The notes beneath the pieces were generated by a model that saw nothing but the letters and a program-made list of their open reading frames with translations, did not search any database and was not told the DNA's origin. DNA of 64,000 nt from Onchocerca volvulus (taxonomy: Eukaryota; Nematoda; Chromadorea; Rhabditida; Onchocercidae), in the NCBI GenBank assembly GCA_000499405.2, contig HG738137.1, positions 1,426,001-1,490,000 on the forward strand, written 5' to 3'. Positions within the stretch are counted from its first letter, which is position 1. Each line of letters begins with the position of its first letter. Positions 38,284 through 53,200 of this stretch are shown one piece after another. The translations under genes and the position numbers were made by a program.

Positions 38284-41200
38284 AATTATTGCAATTATGG
38301 TGATCTATTCTTTTACTATTCCTAAATTAATTTATTGACTTTAATTCTTTAAAATTGTGATATAATCATAATATGTATCCAATTACTATTAACATTATAG
38401 CTATTATTTCTATTTCACCTATGACAAAGATAGATATATATTTGGATAAATTTATTCCTGTAGTAGCAATATCTGTAATATTCCCGAAAATTTCTGGATA
38501 ATTTCATGGAAGATTTGACTAATTGCAGTAATTGGCATTAGGATGGTAGAATTAAAATGAATATTAATAGGTATTTAAGAAATTAAGAATATCATGATTA
38601 TTCATAGATAATATTTCTGATGATGATTCATCCTCAGCAACTATTTATCGATCTGATTTTAGATTTCAATCTTCCAAGCATCATTCATTAGGGAAAATCT
38701 TATCCTGAATCTTAATTATTACATCAATTTTATTGAAAGATCTTACACTTCCGATTCCATTAATTCAAGATTAAATTGATGGATGTTTTGAATGTGTTTT
38801 AATTTGTTGCTAATATTAAATAAATATAAACAAAATACGCCAATATCAAACATTTATAGCTCCTTTGTTATTGTGAATTTAAAATGAAATTAAAATTTAT
38901 GAATTCTCTGGATATATTTACTTCTTTTTTTCTTTAAATTAAGATTACGGTAAACAAATAAACAAACAAGCAAACAAAACATACCACTCATAACCTGTTC
39001 TACAAAATTCAGTTTTATGCTAGCTAAATAGATGAAGAATAGTAAAGGTTAATAATGAAGATCGGTAAATAGCCTTTTCTTCCTCTCTTGAATTAATGAA
39101 AATAGGACCAAAGTGGGACCATCATATTTTATGGGAATAATTTTTCTTTCATACTATACATTTACTTTAGTTGTAGTAAGTAAATTATTTTCAATTAATT
39201 ATTGATAATTAATTAATCGAAAACACATTTTATCATAATTCGATTTAAAACAATTAAATTTTTGAATAAATTATTTGCTATCAATTATATAAATCAATAA
39301 GCTGTTTCCTATCATCTTATATTGAATTATTAAGTTATATTTATAAATTATTTTTACTAATTTTTCTTAATAATTTGAAAAGAAAAAATTTTTTTTAACA
39401 ATATATTTTTTCTACAGCATGTAATTGGGAAAATATAAACTGACAATTGTAGATTTCAGATTGTATCATATCTTTATTAAAAGATGGTAGAAATTGATTA
39501 AATTAATAATTTATTTACTTGATAATAATATTACTAATATTACTAAGTAAATAAATTGTTAATTTAAAATAGAATCCCTATTAGAAACATAGTTTTGATT
39601 TGATTTGATTTTAAAATAATTTCTCTGTTAATTACTTCTTGAACATATTTCGTGGCGAATTTAAGTGACAAGAAAAATAAGTCAATCGTGATAAATTTAA
39701 AAAATATTAATTTCCAATAATTTGTTAATTGAATTGTCATCGCGATGTTATGGTTATTTAAACTTGTTTTAGTAGTAGCGAGAAAAAGAAGGAATAAAAT
39801 GAGCAAATCTTGAAAAAAACAAATAAATTTTTATAGGTGCGGGATTGAACACGAATTTTAAGACAGAAAAGATACAAAGGTAAGAAAAAAAAATAAAAAA
39901 TAAAAAAATAAAATGACAAGGTAGAGGAGAGAAGAATAAGAAGGAGCTGAAAAAGTGAATTAATTAAGTAAATTTTAAATGGATAATTAAATTTTTTCTT
40001 TCATTGCTTATCATCAAAATTTCCATACTTTAAGATAGCTAATTTTCAATTTTACTCATTTTGTATTTGCTATCATTATTACTAATAATATCAACAGTAA
40101 TAATTATAATAAATATAATAACGTAATACTTGTATTATTATTATTGTTGTTACTATTATTAATATTTCTATCAATGATTTATTCATACATAAAGACAGGG
40201 AAACTTAATCAGTAATAATGTTATTTCCCCAAGTGTTGCAAAGGAAAAAAAAAAGTTGGCAATTGAGTGAAATAAACTTAAAAAGACTTCATCAGTTATA
40301 CTGCATATTGTAATTAGCCAAATTATTACTAGATTGTTTTCTATATTTCCAGTATTATTATTGAAAACAAAAATAAGAATGAATAATTTGAAAGTTTTTG
40401 CCGATAAAGATTGAATTATAAAGATGGGTGAGAAATAATATTCAACTTTTTATTGGTTATATCTAGTCCTAATGAAATCATTCAAGCAATCGTTCATTCT
40501 TATAGAATATTTTGCATCGAAAATTTGAATTAAATTGCAATCAAATATAATACTCTGCATTTGAAAAGAAATTAAAAAAGATATCATTCATTTCATCTAT
40601 TCATTCATCTCTTTCATATGGATATTTATATGCAAATGTGTATATATTTGTGGAATAAATTAATTGTGCCATCCTATAAAATACCGAAATACATATATGT
40701 ATTATATATCTGTTTGATCATAATTAGTTATGTATTATTATTATTATTGATATTCATTCAGTAAGTGGAAAGTGAAGGAGCCAATAGTTGTTGAATTTGG
40801 ATAAGCGAAGAGACATGGAAAAATGGGTACTTTAGAATTCACCAAAATTCGACAATATATTCTATTGAATTATCTCCTCATATCTTACTTTTCTCATCTT
40901 TCATTGTCATCTTCAATTATTTTGTTTATGATTTTACAATATTGTCACCAAAAGTTTGAGCATCTCAAGTTATCGTAGAATTTGTTTAAAATAATGTCAT
41001 ATATGAAGTATTTCCGATGGTTAAATTGACAATTTGAATATTTTTCATCCATTGTTGATCATATTTCCACATTTTGGATGAATGATTGATGAGAAAAAAA
41101 GAAGTTTATATTTAATACGTGAAATTTTGTTTGCAAATTTTGAAATAATCCGAACTGTAAATATATTGTGAATTATTCAGAGATTTTAAATGTAAATCTC

Positions 41201-44200
41201 TGAATAATTCACAATATATTTACTTGAGAATATTTATACATAAATTATATGGTCTAAAATAAATTTAAATTTTGACCATTTTTAGAAATTAAAAATTTTG
41301 AATTCATCTAGAAGTTATTATAAAAAATAGTACTAATAGTACATCAATTAATATTATCTTAAATTTTAATCAAAGCTATTTAATGCATCGCTTTTTAAAT
41401 ATGCACAAAATTTTTTTGACTAAGATTAAAGTTCATGAAGTATTTAATTCATTAATGTTTGAAGCTATGAATGCGTGCATTCATATCATTATCGTAATAG
41501 TAGTAGTAGTAATTTGTGATAAATTAAATGAGCAATAAAGTAAAGAATATGAGAATGGAATATTCAAAAAATTAGAGTGAGAATGGAATACTCGAATAAT
41601 TGAAATGATCAAAAAGGATTACTGGATGTAAAGAAGAATGTTTAGGTGGAAATAAATGTAACAACAGTTGTTTGAGTGTTGTTAAATGGTTTGGATCGTT
41701 TGGATAGTTAAGAGTTGAAGGAACAGATGAATTTAGGGGAAGAGGAAAGAAAGCTTTTTAAGAAGACTGAAAGGAGGAGTCTTCTGCTTCAGTTTATTAT
41801 CCATAAATCGAGCCAAATTTATTGACATCCTTTTTGTTCAAGCAGAGATAATTATAAGGATTTAATGAATCAAATACAGTCTTATCGATATATTGAAATA
41901 ATGATTTTAGGTTAAAAGGAATTGAGGAAAGAGAAGAGGAAATAGTTGCATCATCAAAGAAACTAATGAATCATTTGACAGTTGTGATTTGATACTTCTT
42001 TTTGGAAAGATATGAAAATAGCTATCGATAAAAAATAGAGCAAAATATCACCATTTCAAATAAATTTGTTAAAAAATTAACGTTTAAAAAAAATTTTGAC
42101 AAATTAGTTTTGGAGTAAAAAATTTTAAATAATATTTTGTGCAAAGTTGCACAAAGTGTTATTACAATATTGATATATATATATATATATATAGGAATTA
42201 TGGATTAATTTGTTGATTATAATTTTTGATTTTATATTTTTTCGAAATATTATTGATGCAATTTTCCGCTAAATTATTTGAAAATGTTTGTTATGAAAAA
42301 TGAAACAATTAGATTTTTAACCATTATTTTAGTAATGAATTTCAAATTTTTCAGAAGGATCACTTCTTTTTTATTTTTTTATTTGTTGATTAATATATAT
42401 AAATATTAAATGTCTGATTATTATATATTTAAATATGTATTGAATACATTTATTAAATTACACTTTGAATTCGATCGATAATTCGTTTATATTCATAAGA
42501 ATTCCAATACATTTGATATTATAGCATTTTTTTTTTTTTTTTTGCATAATAAGCTGGAATACATTAATTCTCATTGTGTATATTTAATAAAATAAATCAA
42601 GTATAGTCTAATCTAGCTATCACTAAGCTTAAGCTTTATCAAAGCTAAAGCTTTTGATTAGTTCATTTGTATCATTTGATACGGTAGTTGTTCCTAGAAT
42701 TGATGAGTTTAATTTAGCCTATTTCTCACCTATGATTTATTCCAGTCTTGTTGAAAAAAATAAATTTGTAGTAAAATGGAAAATTTTAATTTAAATAAAA
42801 ATTATTACACTACTGTAGATAAAATAATTGCTGATTAAATTTTCAAAAAAATTTAAATGAAATGATATCGTAATTTTAATTTTGAATGATTATTATTCTA
42901 ATCTAATATTTGAAAATTGAAATGTAATTAAGCAGAAGAAAAGAATATAAACATTCAGCAACTGATAAATAAACATTAAAATCAATTTGTTAAAGGGAAA
43001 TAGCAATACAACCGATTACCCTAATCCACAAGATTTGAAGGGTTAATCCAGTCATTTGAAATATAATATCTTTCTGGATAACAACACTAATATTCGAGTA
43101 TTGGTATTGACATTTATTATAATTTATGACCGAAATGTCTAAATTTATCAAATTTTAATTTAAGAAAAATAGGATAAATTTAACTGAATTTGACTAAAAT
43201 TGGCAAATTAACAAAATTGAAAAAAAAGAAGTTGAAAATTGAATGAAATCACATCAAATTTCAAGTTTGTTAAAAGAAAAAAAAAGAAGAAGAAATTAGA
43301 TGTAGTAGACTTAAACAAAATAAGATGGATATTGAAAATTCCAAATATCCCATTTGATGAAACAAAAAAAATATAACTTGGAATAGAAAATGTAAAAATT
43401 TTTTGAAAAATTTGCAAATTATGAAATGTTTTAAAGTAATTAGGAATAGAAATATAATTCTACAGAATTGAATAGAAATAGTAATGTACAGAATAGAATA
43501 GAATAGGAACAGTATAAATGTATCATTCATCTGTGAAATGCTTATTTAAGTCATATATATTATATGTTTTGTTTTTTCTTTTTTTATTATTATGTGTACC
43601 ATTTCTTATTTTAAAAGTAACTATAAAAAACTAATTAATTAAGAAATCAATTGAAAAAAAAGAGCAATACCATATTATGGCCACTTAGATTACATAAATG
43701 ATTCACATCTATTATTTAATAAATGATGATATAATGATGATTCTTATGTGGATGAAATTGTAATAAATGAATACAGCAGTAAAAATCATGATTTTATTAT
43801 TAGTTGTATGCTGAAATATAGTTATGTGATTATAATGATAATGTTTATAGTAATTATTATTTATCGTTATAAGTAAATTTATCATCTAATGAAATAATTT
43901 CAATTAATGATTCTCAGATTTCAATCTGAATTTTAAAATTTCATATATTTTCAATTGAATTATGATATACAAAATTTGTAAATAATCCAATTGAAAATAT
44001 AAATGAATAGTCAGAAAGTTGGAACAATCTTAAGACTTATTCAATTATTTAATAGGAAGTATAAATTTTTAACTTATTTAATTAAGAGTATAAATTTATT
44101 TTAATTGGAATTATAAAGTAATTGAAGATAAAGAAGTAGTTTGAAATACTCCTAAAACATTTTTCATCAAATCTAGAACAATTATATTTTAATCAGCACT

Positions 44201-47200
44201 AAATTTTACATATATTATGAAATTATGAATTTACTGAAACAAATTTGATTTCAATTTAGAATAAAAAGGAAAAAAAAAGATTTAAATTTGAAGGACATCG
44301 AAAATCAATCTTTGTTCATAGTTCTTACAGTGAAATATAGTTTGAAATTGGAAAAATACTTAAATGTTAAATACCATAAATATCGTTTATAGAGATTCTT
44401 TGATGGAAGAGGATAAGAGGAAATTGCTTGAAAAATTTATTGATTCACGGTTGAATGCACAATGTAACGGCATCGGGTTAATTTGTTAATGAGGGGGATG
44501 ATAAAATTCTCGATCCTCGTTGTTGAAAGAGGAAAATTCGACAGGATAGGTCACATTGACACCTTGTCTGTTTTACTTTCTTCTGGCTATTTAACCTCTT
44601 ATCACTAACTACTAATACAATTACAACAATGACAATAACAACTGTTACTACAACGAATAGTAATATAACAATCGACAAGATACATTGTTGCTCTTTCTGG
44701 ATTGCTTTCTGGATTCCATTGGTTTTCGGCATGTCAAAGAGAGGTCAACCAAACAAGAACCGTTCCGGTTTTTCCTTTCTCTTTCCTTGATAGCTCGCTC
44801 AAATTGTCATCATCCCAATTGTATACGCTTGAATGATTTCGCTAATTTGGAAATTATATATATATATATGTATTTCATATGAGTCAGTTAATAGAAGATG
44901 AAATATGTGTGACAATATTTGTTGAAATAGGATTATTTTTGTTACTTTTTCTATCAAATATTATTATCATCTATTATCATCTACTATCATGTTTAACATA
45001 TTTTCATCTCTCTTCCGAAACTTTCATTTCTTTCCGATTTAATCAATTCATTATTAAATTTGCATAATTTATAGAAAAATGAATAATTTCAAATTTTCTA
45101 TCATTTAATTCTTTCTTTTCTCTGTTCATATCGTTGTCCAAATGACCTATTATTTTATTCTTATTATCACTTACTATTGTTCATTATTTGAAAAATGAAA
45201 ATATGAAATGGTACTTTTGGGAGAGATAATTAAATGAAATGAATCAGTCCTTTTAAAATCTTTCGTTTTTTTTAAGAAAAAATCTTTTCTCTTTCCCTCT
45301 ATTCCTTTCTCTCTCTCTCTCTCTCTCATCAATTCTTTGCAGCAATATTTCTGTCTTTTTACGGAAAATCCAATACTGAGGTCGAAAGCTAAAAGATTTG
45401 CTATATAAATATGATAGAAAAGTGTTTCAAAAAGTATTTCATTTCAAATAATAAATGTAGCAACAACAATAACAATGATGATAACAGAAATAGCAGTGAC
45501 AGCAATAAATATAATAATAATAATAATTAATAGTAACAATAACAACAACAATGGTCATCAATCATTTCATTCAATATCATTAATCGCTTGTAACATAAAG
45601 AATAATCCAATGATCTGCTTTACTTGGATATTCTCTAATAACATAATATTGCTTGTAACACAAATGAAGAATCATTATTCTGTCAATCTCTTTTTTAACC
45701 AATTTTCTATCGAAAATTGATAAAAGAAATGAATAATGAAATAATAATGCATTTGAGTAAAATTTTTGCTAGTAAATTATTAGTTATGGTTGATAAATTC
45801 AGAAATAATTATCGATATTAATTAACAAAATTATGAGAATCGTTATGTTACCATGTAATAGTGATGATGATAATGATGACATATATTATATATTAGATGT
45901 AATTGTCTTGAAAAGCTTTTAATTTCGGCAAGACAGCAGAAGACAAATTTCTATTAATCATTTGGATGAAGTTAAAAGATTAAATTGTCGAAGTGGTTCT
46001 GAATTGTTATATATATATTAATAAATGGCCAACAGCAGTGCTGAGTTATGGTAATGATAGATAACAAGGTTTATTTATTATGTTACTAATTAGTGCTGAT
46101 AATAAATATTAAATGATCACAAAAAGGATAACACTAACAATTAGCAAATGTTTCTTTAAATCAAATCCTAATTATTTTTAAGTTAAAGAAAAAATTAAAT
46201 TCTTGAAGATTGAAGGGAAAAGTTAAGTTCCCATACAATTAAAGAGAAAAATTAAATTCCCAAAGATATTATAGATCAATTGTAAAGGTCATTTATTTTG
46301 ACATAACTATTCTCATAACGACAGTAAGCTAATACATAACAAGAATTACTATTAATGATTTCAATTTCTGTGAAGTTAAATAATTAATGGTATAATTGCG
46401 AGAATAATTTTCTTTTATATATTCTTAAATTTTTAAGTTTAAATTGAGCAACAATCAACAATAATAAATTTATAGCAATAAATATAATATATTCATCTAT
46501 CAATACTTTTATCTGCAAATAATTGATATAAATATTGTTTATTTGAATGGTAATTTAATACTTTCACGATATAAATCTATCAAAATAATCCATCATTGAT
46601 GTAAACTATCCTATAATAATAATAAATATGCAATAATAATAAACAAACAAAGTTCTATTAATTATAATTTATAATTTTGAGTTAGGAATTAATTAATAGA
46701 TATTGATAGAAAAAGATTTAATAGAAAAGGAAAAAATGGAAAAAAAAAAGAGGAATGAGATTTAATAAGAAGATTAATATCAATAAAAGATAAATAAATA
46801 AGAAAAAGCTTCAGACTATTGGTTTTTATGATGAATAAATAAAAGATTAATATGATGCAGATGAAATCTAAAGAAAAAAAAGAAAAAAAAATCGTAAAAA
46901 AAATTCATGGAAATTAAAGTTTGAGCGAAAATTCAATTTATTCTTGGGAGTATATCAGACCATTTTGATTCTTCTTCCTACAAATTAAGTTGATTGTATC
47001 GCAATCCTTCGTGATTTTCTTTTCAGTAATTTGTTCCAAAACTTTTTTTATATCTTTATCATAGTAGTTAGTGTGATGGTCATTTGAAAATCTTCTTTGC
47101 TCTACTCTTACTTTTTAAATTAAATTATTTCTAAGAAAGAAATCAGCAATTAGTGGTAGTGTCATCATTCAATTTGATTTAGAGGAATCAGAATGAATCC

Positions 47201-50200
47201 TGAGATAGTTTTCGTTTTTTTTCTTGTTGGAATTTAGAATTGCATAATTTAATTGGATTCGAAAAAGGATGAGAGCTATAAAAGATGATAGTAGTAATTA
47301 GTTATGCAGGAGCGGTAATTTTATGATGATAGAAAATGAATTTTTTGAAAATCTAATTTTATTTAATATGACGGAAGGAAAAGAAAGTGAAAAGAGAAAG
47401 GTAGAAAAAGGGGAGACAGGGAGAAATATTTTTTTTTTTTTTAAATGGAAATTGAAGTAATTTAGTGTGTCGAAAAGAATTTTTGACTTTTTTTTAAAAT
47501 GTTTTTCATCTTTTCAAGATAACTGAAATAATTAGGAAAAGAGAGAAAGATTAGAGAAAATAGAACAGAAAAAATTACTTCATTACTAAAACAATTAGCA
47601 ATTTAAAAAAAGAAAAAGAAAAAACATATTCAATAACAGGTTTCTGACCGCTTTTTCATTTTTTAATGATAGGAACCGTAATTAAATCAAATTTGATTTA
47701 CTGCAACTTTTTTTTCTGTTTTTTTTATGAAGTGATAATGCCGAAATTCTTTTTTTTTTTGTTTTGTTAATAGTGTCAATAATGAGTATCGCGCAAAATG
47801 AACACTTCAATAATTTTTTTCTAGTAAAATAAAGTGTGTGATTTATTATGCTTGATGAAATTTAAATTTCCAAAATCATTTTTTAAAGTTTTTTCTTCAC
47901 CCGGCAAAATTTCATTTGAGATAAAAAATATGGTAACTTGACAAGTAATGAAGACAAAAAAAAGGAAGAACTATTTAGCAGTAGTAATTCTGTATAAGGA
48001 CAGGATATTTTACATTCAAATTTTAAATTTAACTTATGTGATCCAAAGATTTGACGTAAAAAACACAAAAATGTTCGAATATTAAAACTGTTTAAACATT
48101 AAAAGAACAGATTAGATATTATAAACTTGACGTATGTGAAAAAAAAAGAGAAAAAGTAATAAATATTAAAATCTATTAAAATATAAAAATTTGTTGTCAC
48201 AATAAGAATAAGAGATCAGTTAAAAAGGATGGAGGTGACAGTTCCTGATAGCTGCAAGTTCTGTGTAGAGTAACTCAGCGAATCATTAAGTGGCAGTACA
48301 AAATATTATCTCTCTTATCATGATAATATCTTGAATTAAGCAGATCATTTTATGGCAGTGTTATTTATGAAGTTATTTATCTTCGATAATCCCTTTAAAA
48401 CTGGAAGGTATAGTGAATAAATTTTTTTAAAATATTTCACATCTTTGCTTTTGTTCTTAAAAAAAAAAAAGAAAAAAAAATCCCACTGGATTACTTATCA
48501 TAAATCATTAAATTCTTTCATTTTTTCCTGCTTTTCAAATTTCTCCTGAAGATTTTAATGTTATGGGATTTTTTCTTTTTTTTCGAAAAGCTATTTTATT
48601 TAAGATTTCTAATGTGATGTATTGTATGAGAAAATGGGAAAAATCAATACCAAATCTCTATTTGTACAACATGAAATTTTTGGTTATTTTTGTCTTTTGA
48701 TCTTTTCTCTTTCATCATTTTGTGCTAAATTATTTTAATATATGTTATTGATTTTTTCCTTTGACCTTTTCTTTCTTCTTTTTCCTCTTCCCGCTCATTT
48801 TTTTCCTTCTATTTTTATGAGATTGATCGGTGATTGAGCAGAAATCAATAATTTATTATTTTTTGAATACGACTGCAAATGAAACAGATAACTGTTCTAG
48901 CAGACATATCTTTTTCTCATTTTTTGTCTTTACTTCAAAAAATGATTTTCTTTTTTTTTTTTTGAAAATTTTCAAAAAACTCATCAAAAACAACGCACTT
49001 AGGTCCGTTTCATCGATTTCAGTGAAATGACCCAATCGGAAGATTCAGTAATCTTTTTCTTTTTTTGTCCGCTTCTCCTTACTTTCTTTTAGGATGATTT
49101 TAAATAAATTGAATGACTTGAACAAATGGATGAATTTAATTCCTTTTTGCGGTTTCTTTTCAAACGGTAACATAAAAGACAAGATTTCTTTCATTTTGTA
49201 AGGAAAAACGTCCGGAATTTTCATAAAGTCATTTAAATTTAAAATTACTGCCCATAAATTATTGATTGTAAGAAAATTTACTGTATCTTCTGCATATTTT
49301 AACTAATTAAATCATTGAAGTTAAACGTGAGATGAAGAATTCGGAAATATTTTTCAAATTAAAAAAAAAAAAAAGAAAAAAACGAGAAAGAAAACGGTTA
49401 CTTTTTTTCGAATTTAGTTAAAATTTTATTGGTGTGTTTAAAAAAAAAAATCGTAAATTTTGTTCATTTTCATCTGCTGTTAAAATAATGCATTCTTTAA
49501 TGTGCATCATGATTCTAAATGTATTAAAAGAGTGTATTTCAATCAAATTTAAATAAAGTTCATTTTAAAATGAAATGTAATATGGTTTTATTGAAATAAA
49601 TAAAAACATTTCGTTTTTCTTTTCTTTTCTTCTCTTTTCCCTCTTATTTTTTCCAGCTTTTTTCGTTTTTTTTTTTTTCACCATATTTTTCCACAGAAAA
49701 AAAATTATTTCTTTTTGATAGTTAATTTATGATAAAATTGGAAGCTAATCACTTCGTTGATAATCCTTTTTCTTTCTTTTAATTGAAATTATTCTTTTCG
49801 TATTTGCATATATGTCAAATTTTATTGTGGCAAGTAATTTAAAAATATACTGTGAAAGCAAACTTACTTTTCTGGATAATGCAATTGATTTAAGTTTTAA
49901 TTGCTTTCAGTTAGTTTCTAACAGATGTTTAAATTTTGAATTTTAGTGAAAAATGGTAGAAATATCAAAATGGTTGATGAAATTGATGGGAGAGAGGTAT
50001 AAATATCCATTTAATTTGGATGAGCAATTTTTTAATCAAATTAATGCCTAAACAATGACTATTTTTAGAAAAATGTTTATAACTTTAGGAATTTAATGGG
50101 GAATTTCTTATTTCATATTTCCTAGCCAATTCGTACTTCATTTTCTTGCTCTGTTTGTTGAACAATAAATAAAATAAAATTTTGAAATTTGATGATTTTT

Positions 50201-53200
50201 AAAAAATGAGAAGTTTATTAAAGAATTTGAATGTAATTAGTGCTATATTTTCTGTCATTCGATTTAAATTTAGTAAAGAATGATAAAAGCAATGAAAAGA
50301 GTTTAAGGGTAAAAGGTCAAATATTTGCATATTCTCATCATTTGAATTATATATGCATATTAGATTATATTATTAATATGATCCAAAAGATATATTCAAT
50401 TCCCTAAAGAATTCTATCATTGTGCAAGACGATAGATTTAGATATATCTGATATAAAGCTTATTGAAACGATAGAAATGGGTTAATAATCATTTTGATGA
50501 CATTTGACCTAGAAATTATTCATTCCATTTTTAACTTTTGTTTCTAATCAATAAAACATTTGATTAGACTAATTTGACTTTCGCGATAAAAAGTATGGTA
50601 GTCAATTGGGAAAATTAGAAAATTACTGTTCTAAAAAATTTGAAAAGTTTTATAATATTAATTTGATAAGATTAATGATTTTTAAATAATTTGAATAATA
50701 GTATATATTAGCACATGTAATTAAACTAAATTAATTTCAATAAATGATCTTATTGTTACAGCAATCAAGTAAAACTAAAAGTTCAGTTGAATTAATTAAA
50801 TATTTGTTCCTTATTATTACAACAATATATGTTTGTAGCATAGCATAATACATACAGACATTTTTGTACTTATATAATTTAAACAAATTAATTATAATTT
50901 CGTTTTATTTTTTGATCTCAGTAGAATATAGCAAATATATATATATGTGTGTGTATTTTTGGACATTGATGAATTAGTTTTAGATTGAAATGATCGAATG
51001 TTTATTGATCGAAATTGTCAATTACCCTTTTGTAAGGAATCATCTGAGACCTTCAAATTTCACTAATGTATTCTGTTTTAGCCCATAAATAGATAGATCG
51101 TACGATTTTGTTAATTTCCGTTGAGCATTATACTGTCACAGTTATTGCTCATTCGCATTTATGCAAATTTGAAGATTCTTTCTGACATTTTCTCAACTGC
51201 TGTTGAGGTCATATAAATTGAACAAATGAATAAACAACACACAAATTGGTTACAATAAAAATTTTTAGATCGAAATAAAAATGGATAATTATTAAATTTG
51301 CTTCCATAAGGACTAATATATACGTAAAAAAGTGATACGTAAATAATAATTCACCGTTGATATTTACTAATAGTATTTACAACATTTACAACAACGTATT
51401 CTTGCGTCATCTACGTGATAAATTATGTGATGTATTATGAAAAATGGATGGTGAAAAATGGAAAAATTGTAAGAAATATGGCTGGCACTTGAGCGGAAGA
51501 TTTATACTTAATGTCTGGTTCATCCCACAGTGATACTTATAAATTTTCATAATAGAAAGATTTTTTTAAATAATTTCTTTCTTTATTTTTTATACTTAGA
51601 AAATGTTTACTGTTATTAAACGTTCTTCACATGCGGAAATATTGGCGGCATGATTTTTTGATGCCCAAAATATGAAGTATCGGCTTAAAAAGATGTCCAG
51701 GAAATGAGGAACCAAAGGTGTTTAATGTATTCATCCGGGATGGATACCTTACTTGGCTACTATAATGACTGATGCCGCCATTGTCATCGTTGTTGTCAAC
51801 GGTGTGAATTGTGTAATAAATCCATAGAACCTTTTCAACTTATCCTTTATATTATTAGCTATATGCACAGTAATGAGATGGACTAATGGAGGATAATTTC
51901 CCTCTTACTGCAAGAGAGGTCAAGCAAAGAAAGGTTATTAAGATGAAATGAATATAAATTAACCGAAAAAAATTTCTTTCTATGTTCCAGTTTTTGGAGG
52001 GAAAAAATAGGATGAGAATTTAAATATTTATTATATTAGTTGACTAGAGATTATGAATTGGAATTTTCGATTTTAAAATTACAAAATTTCTATTTAATTT
52101 GAGGAAATTTAAACATAAATTTCAAGTTATTTATTCGAAATTCTAAAGTTCAACTTTTTTATTTTAATTCGAAATATTAAATGCAATCCAATTCCATTCA
52201 TTTATTATGTATTTTATAGAAGTTAAAAGTGAAGCAAATTTTATTTTCTATTTTATACAATGGAGAAAGAAAAGAATTTACTGTAATTTGATATTAAATA
52301 TCCCGTCTGTCTGTCCAAAAGACATATCCTCTTGTTTCCGGATGGATACTGTAGATAGGTTCTCGAAACATAACCATTAGCTATAATGATTTTCAAGTGG
52401 CTTGATGAAAAAACTAATAATGCCTTCTTAGAATTTCATTATCTTTTATCAGTCATTATTATCTTTGTTATTATCATTAGCCATTAATCTAACCAGCATC
52501 ACCATATGACAAATGCTAGTTATCACTCTTATCATTACCAATAGTTTTGATAGTTTTTGCTAAGCATATATTTTTTCTTTTATTCTCCATAAAATTGATT
52601 CTTGCCAAATTTTTTCTCCAGATAGTATTATTAGTTCATCTTTAATATGACCTTTGGACAAATTGAAGATTTTTCTCAAGATTATGCAAATTAGAATTAG
52701 TGGCTAAGCTTAGACCAAGATTCTCAAGTAAAACTTCTTGAGAATGAGTGAGGGTGAAATTGTTCATTAAATTTAGTAGTGAAAAAGATTTGCCACCTGT
52801 TTCCTATCTTTCTTTTCTTTTTTTCTTTCAGTTGATGCAGTTGGTTTTTGCTGAGAATTAGAGCGGACAAGTACCACTCGACCTTTACCCTTAAGTACCA
52901 TACTTCAATCTTTCCCACTCATGTTGAACTGACCAGTAATAGCATATCAATAAATTATACCCTAGATTGCGTCAGAAAGAAAGGATTTTCTTCGATTTAG
53001 GGATGAAATTATATTCTTGTGTGAGAATAGAAAATTAGTGAAGGAAGGATAAAAGGAAAGATCAAAAATGAATATGGGAAGGAAAATAATTAATTTAAAT
53101 CTTAATTTTCAAAATCATTTCTCCTATTGAAACGCCACTTGGAGTAGCAGTTTCTCAAACTATTCTTCTGATAGATTTTTTTGAATTGCAGATGTTATAT

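Noticed and set aside
44478..44732. 84-codon frame with a hydrophobic Val/Ile run, minus strand
   Set aside because: The hydrophobic run is encoded by an ACAAT/AAC-type simple repeat; no homology recognised and no neighbouring exons.
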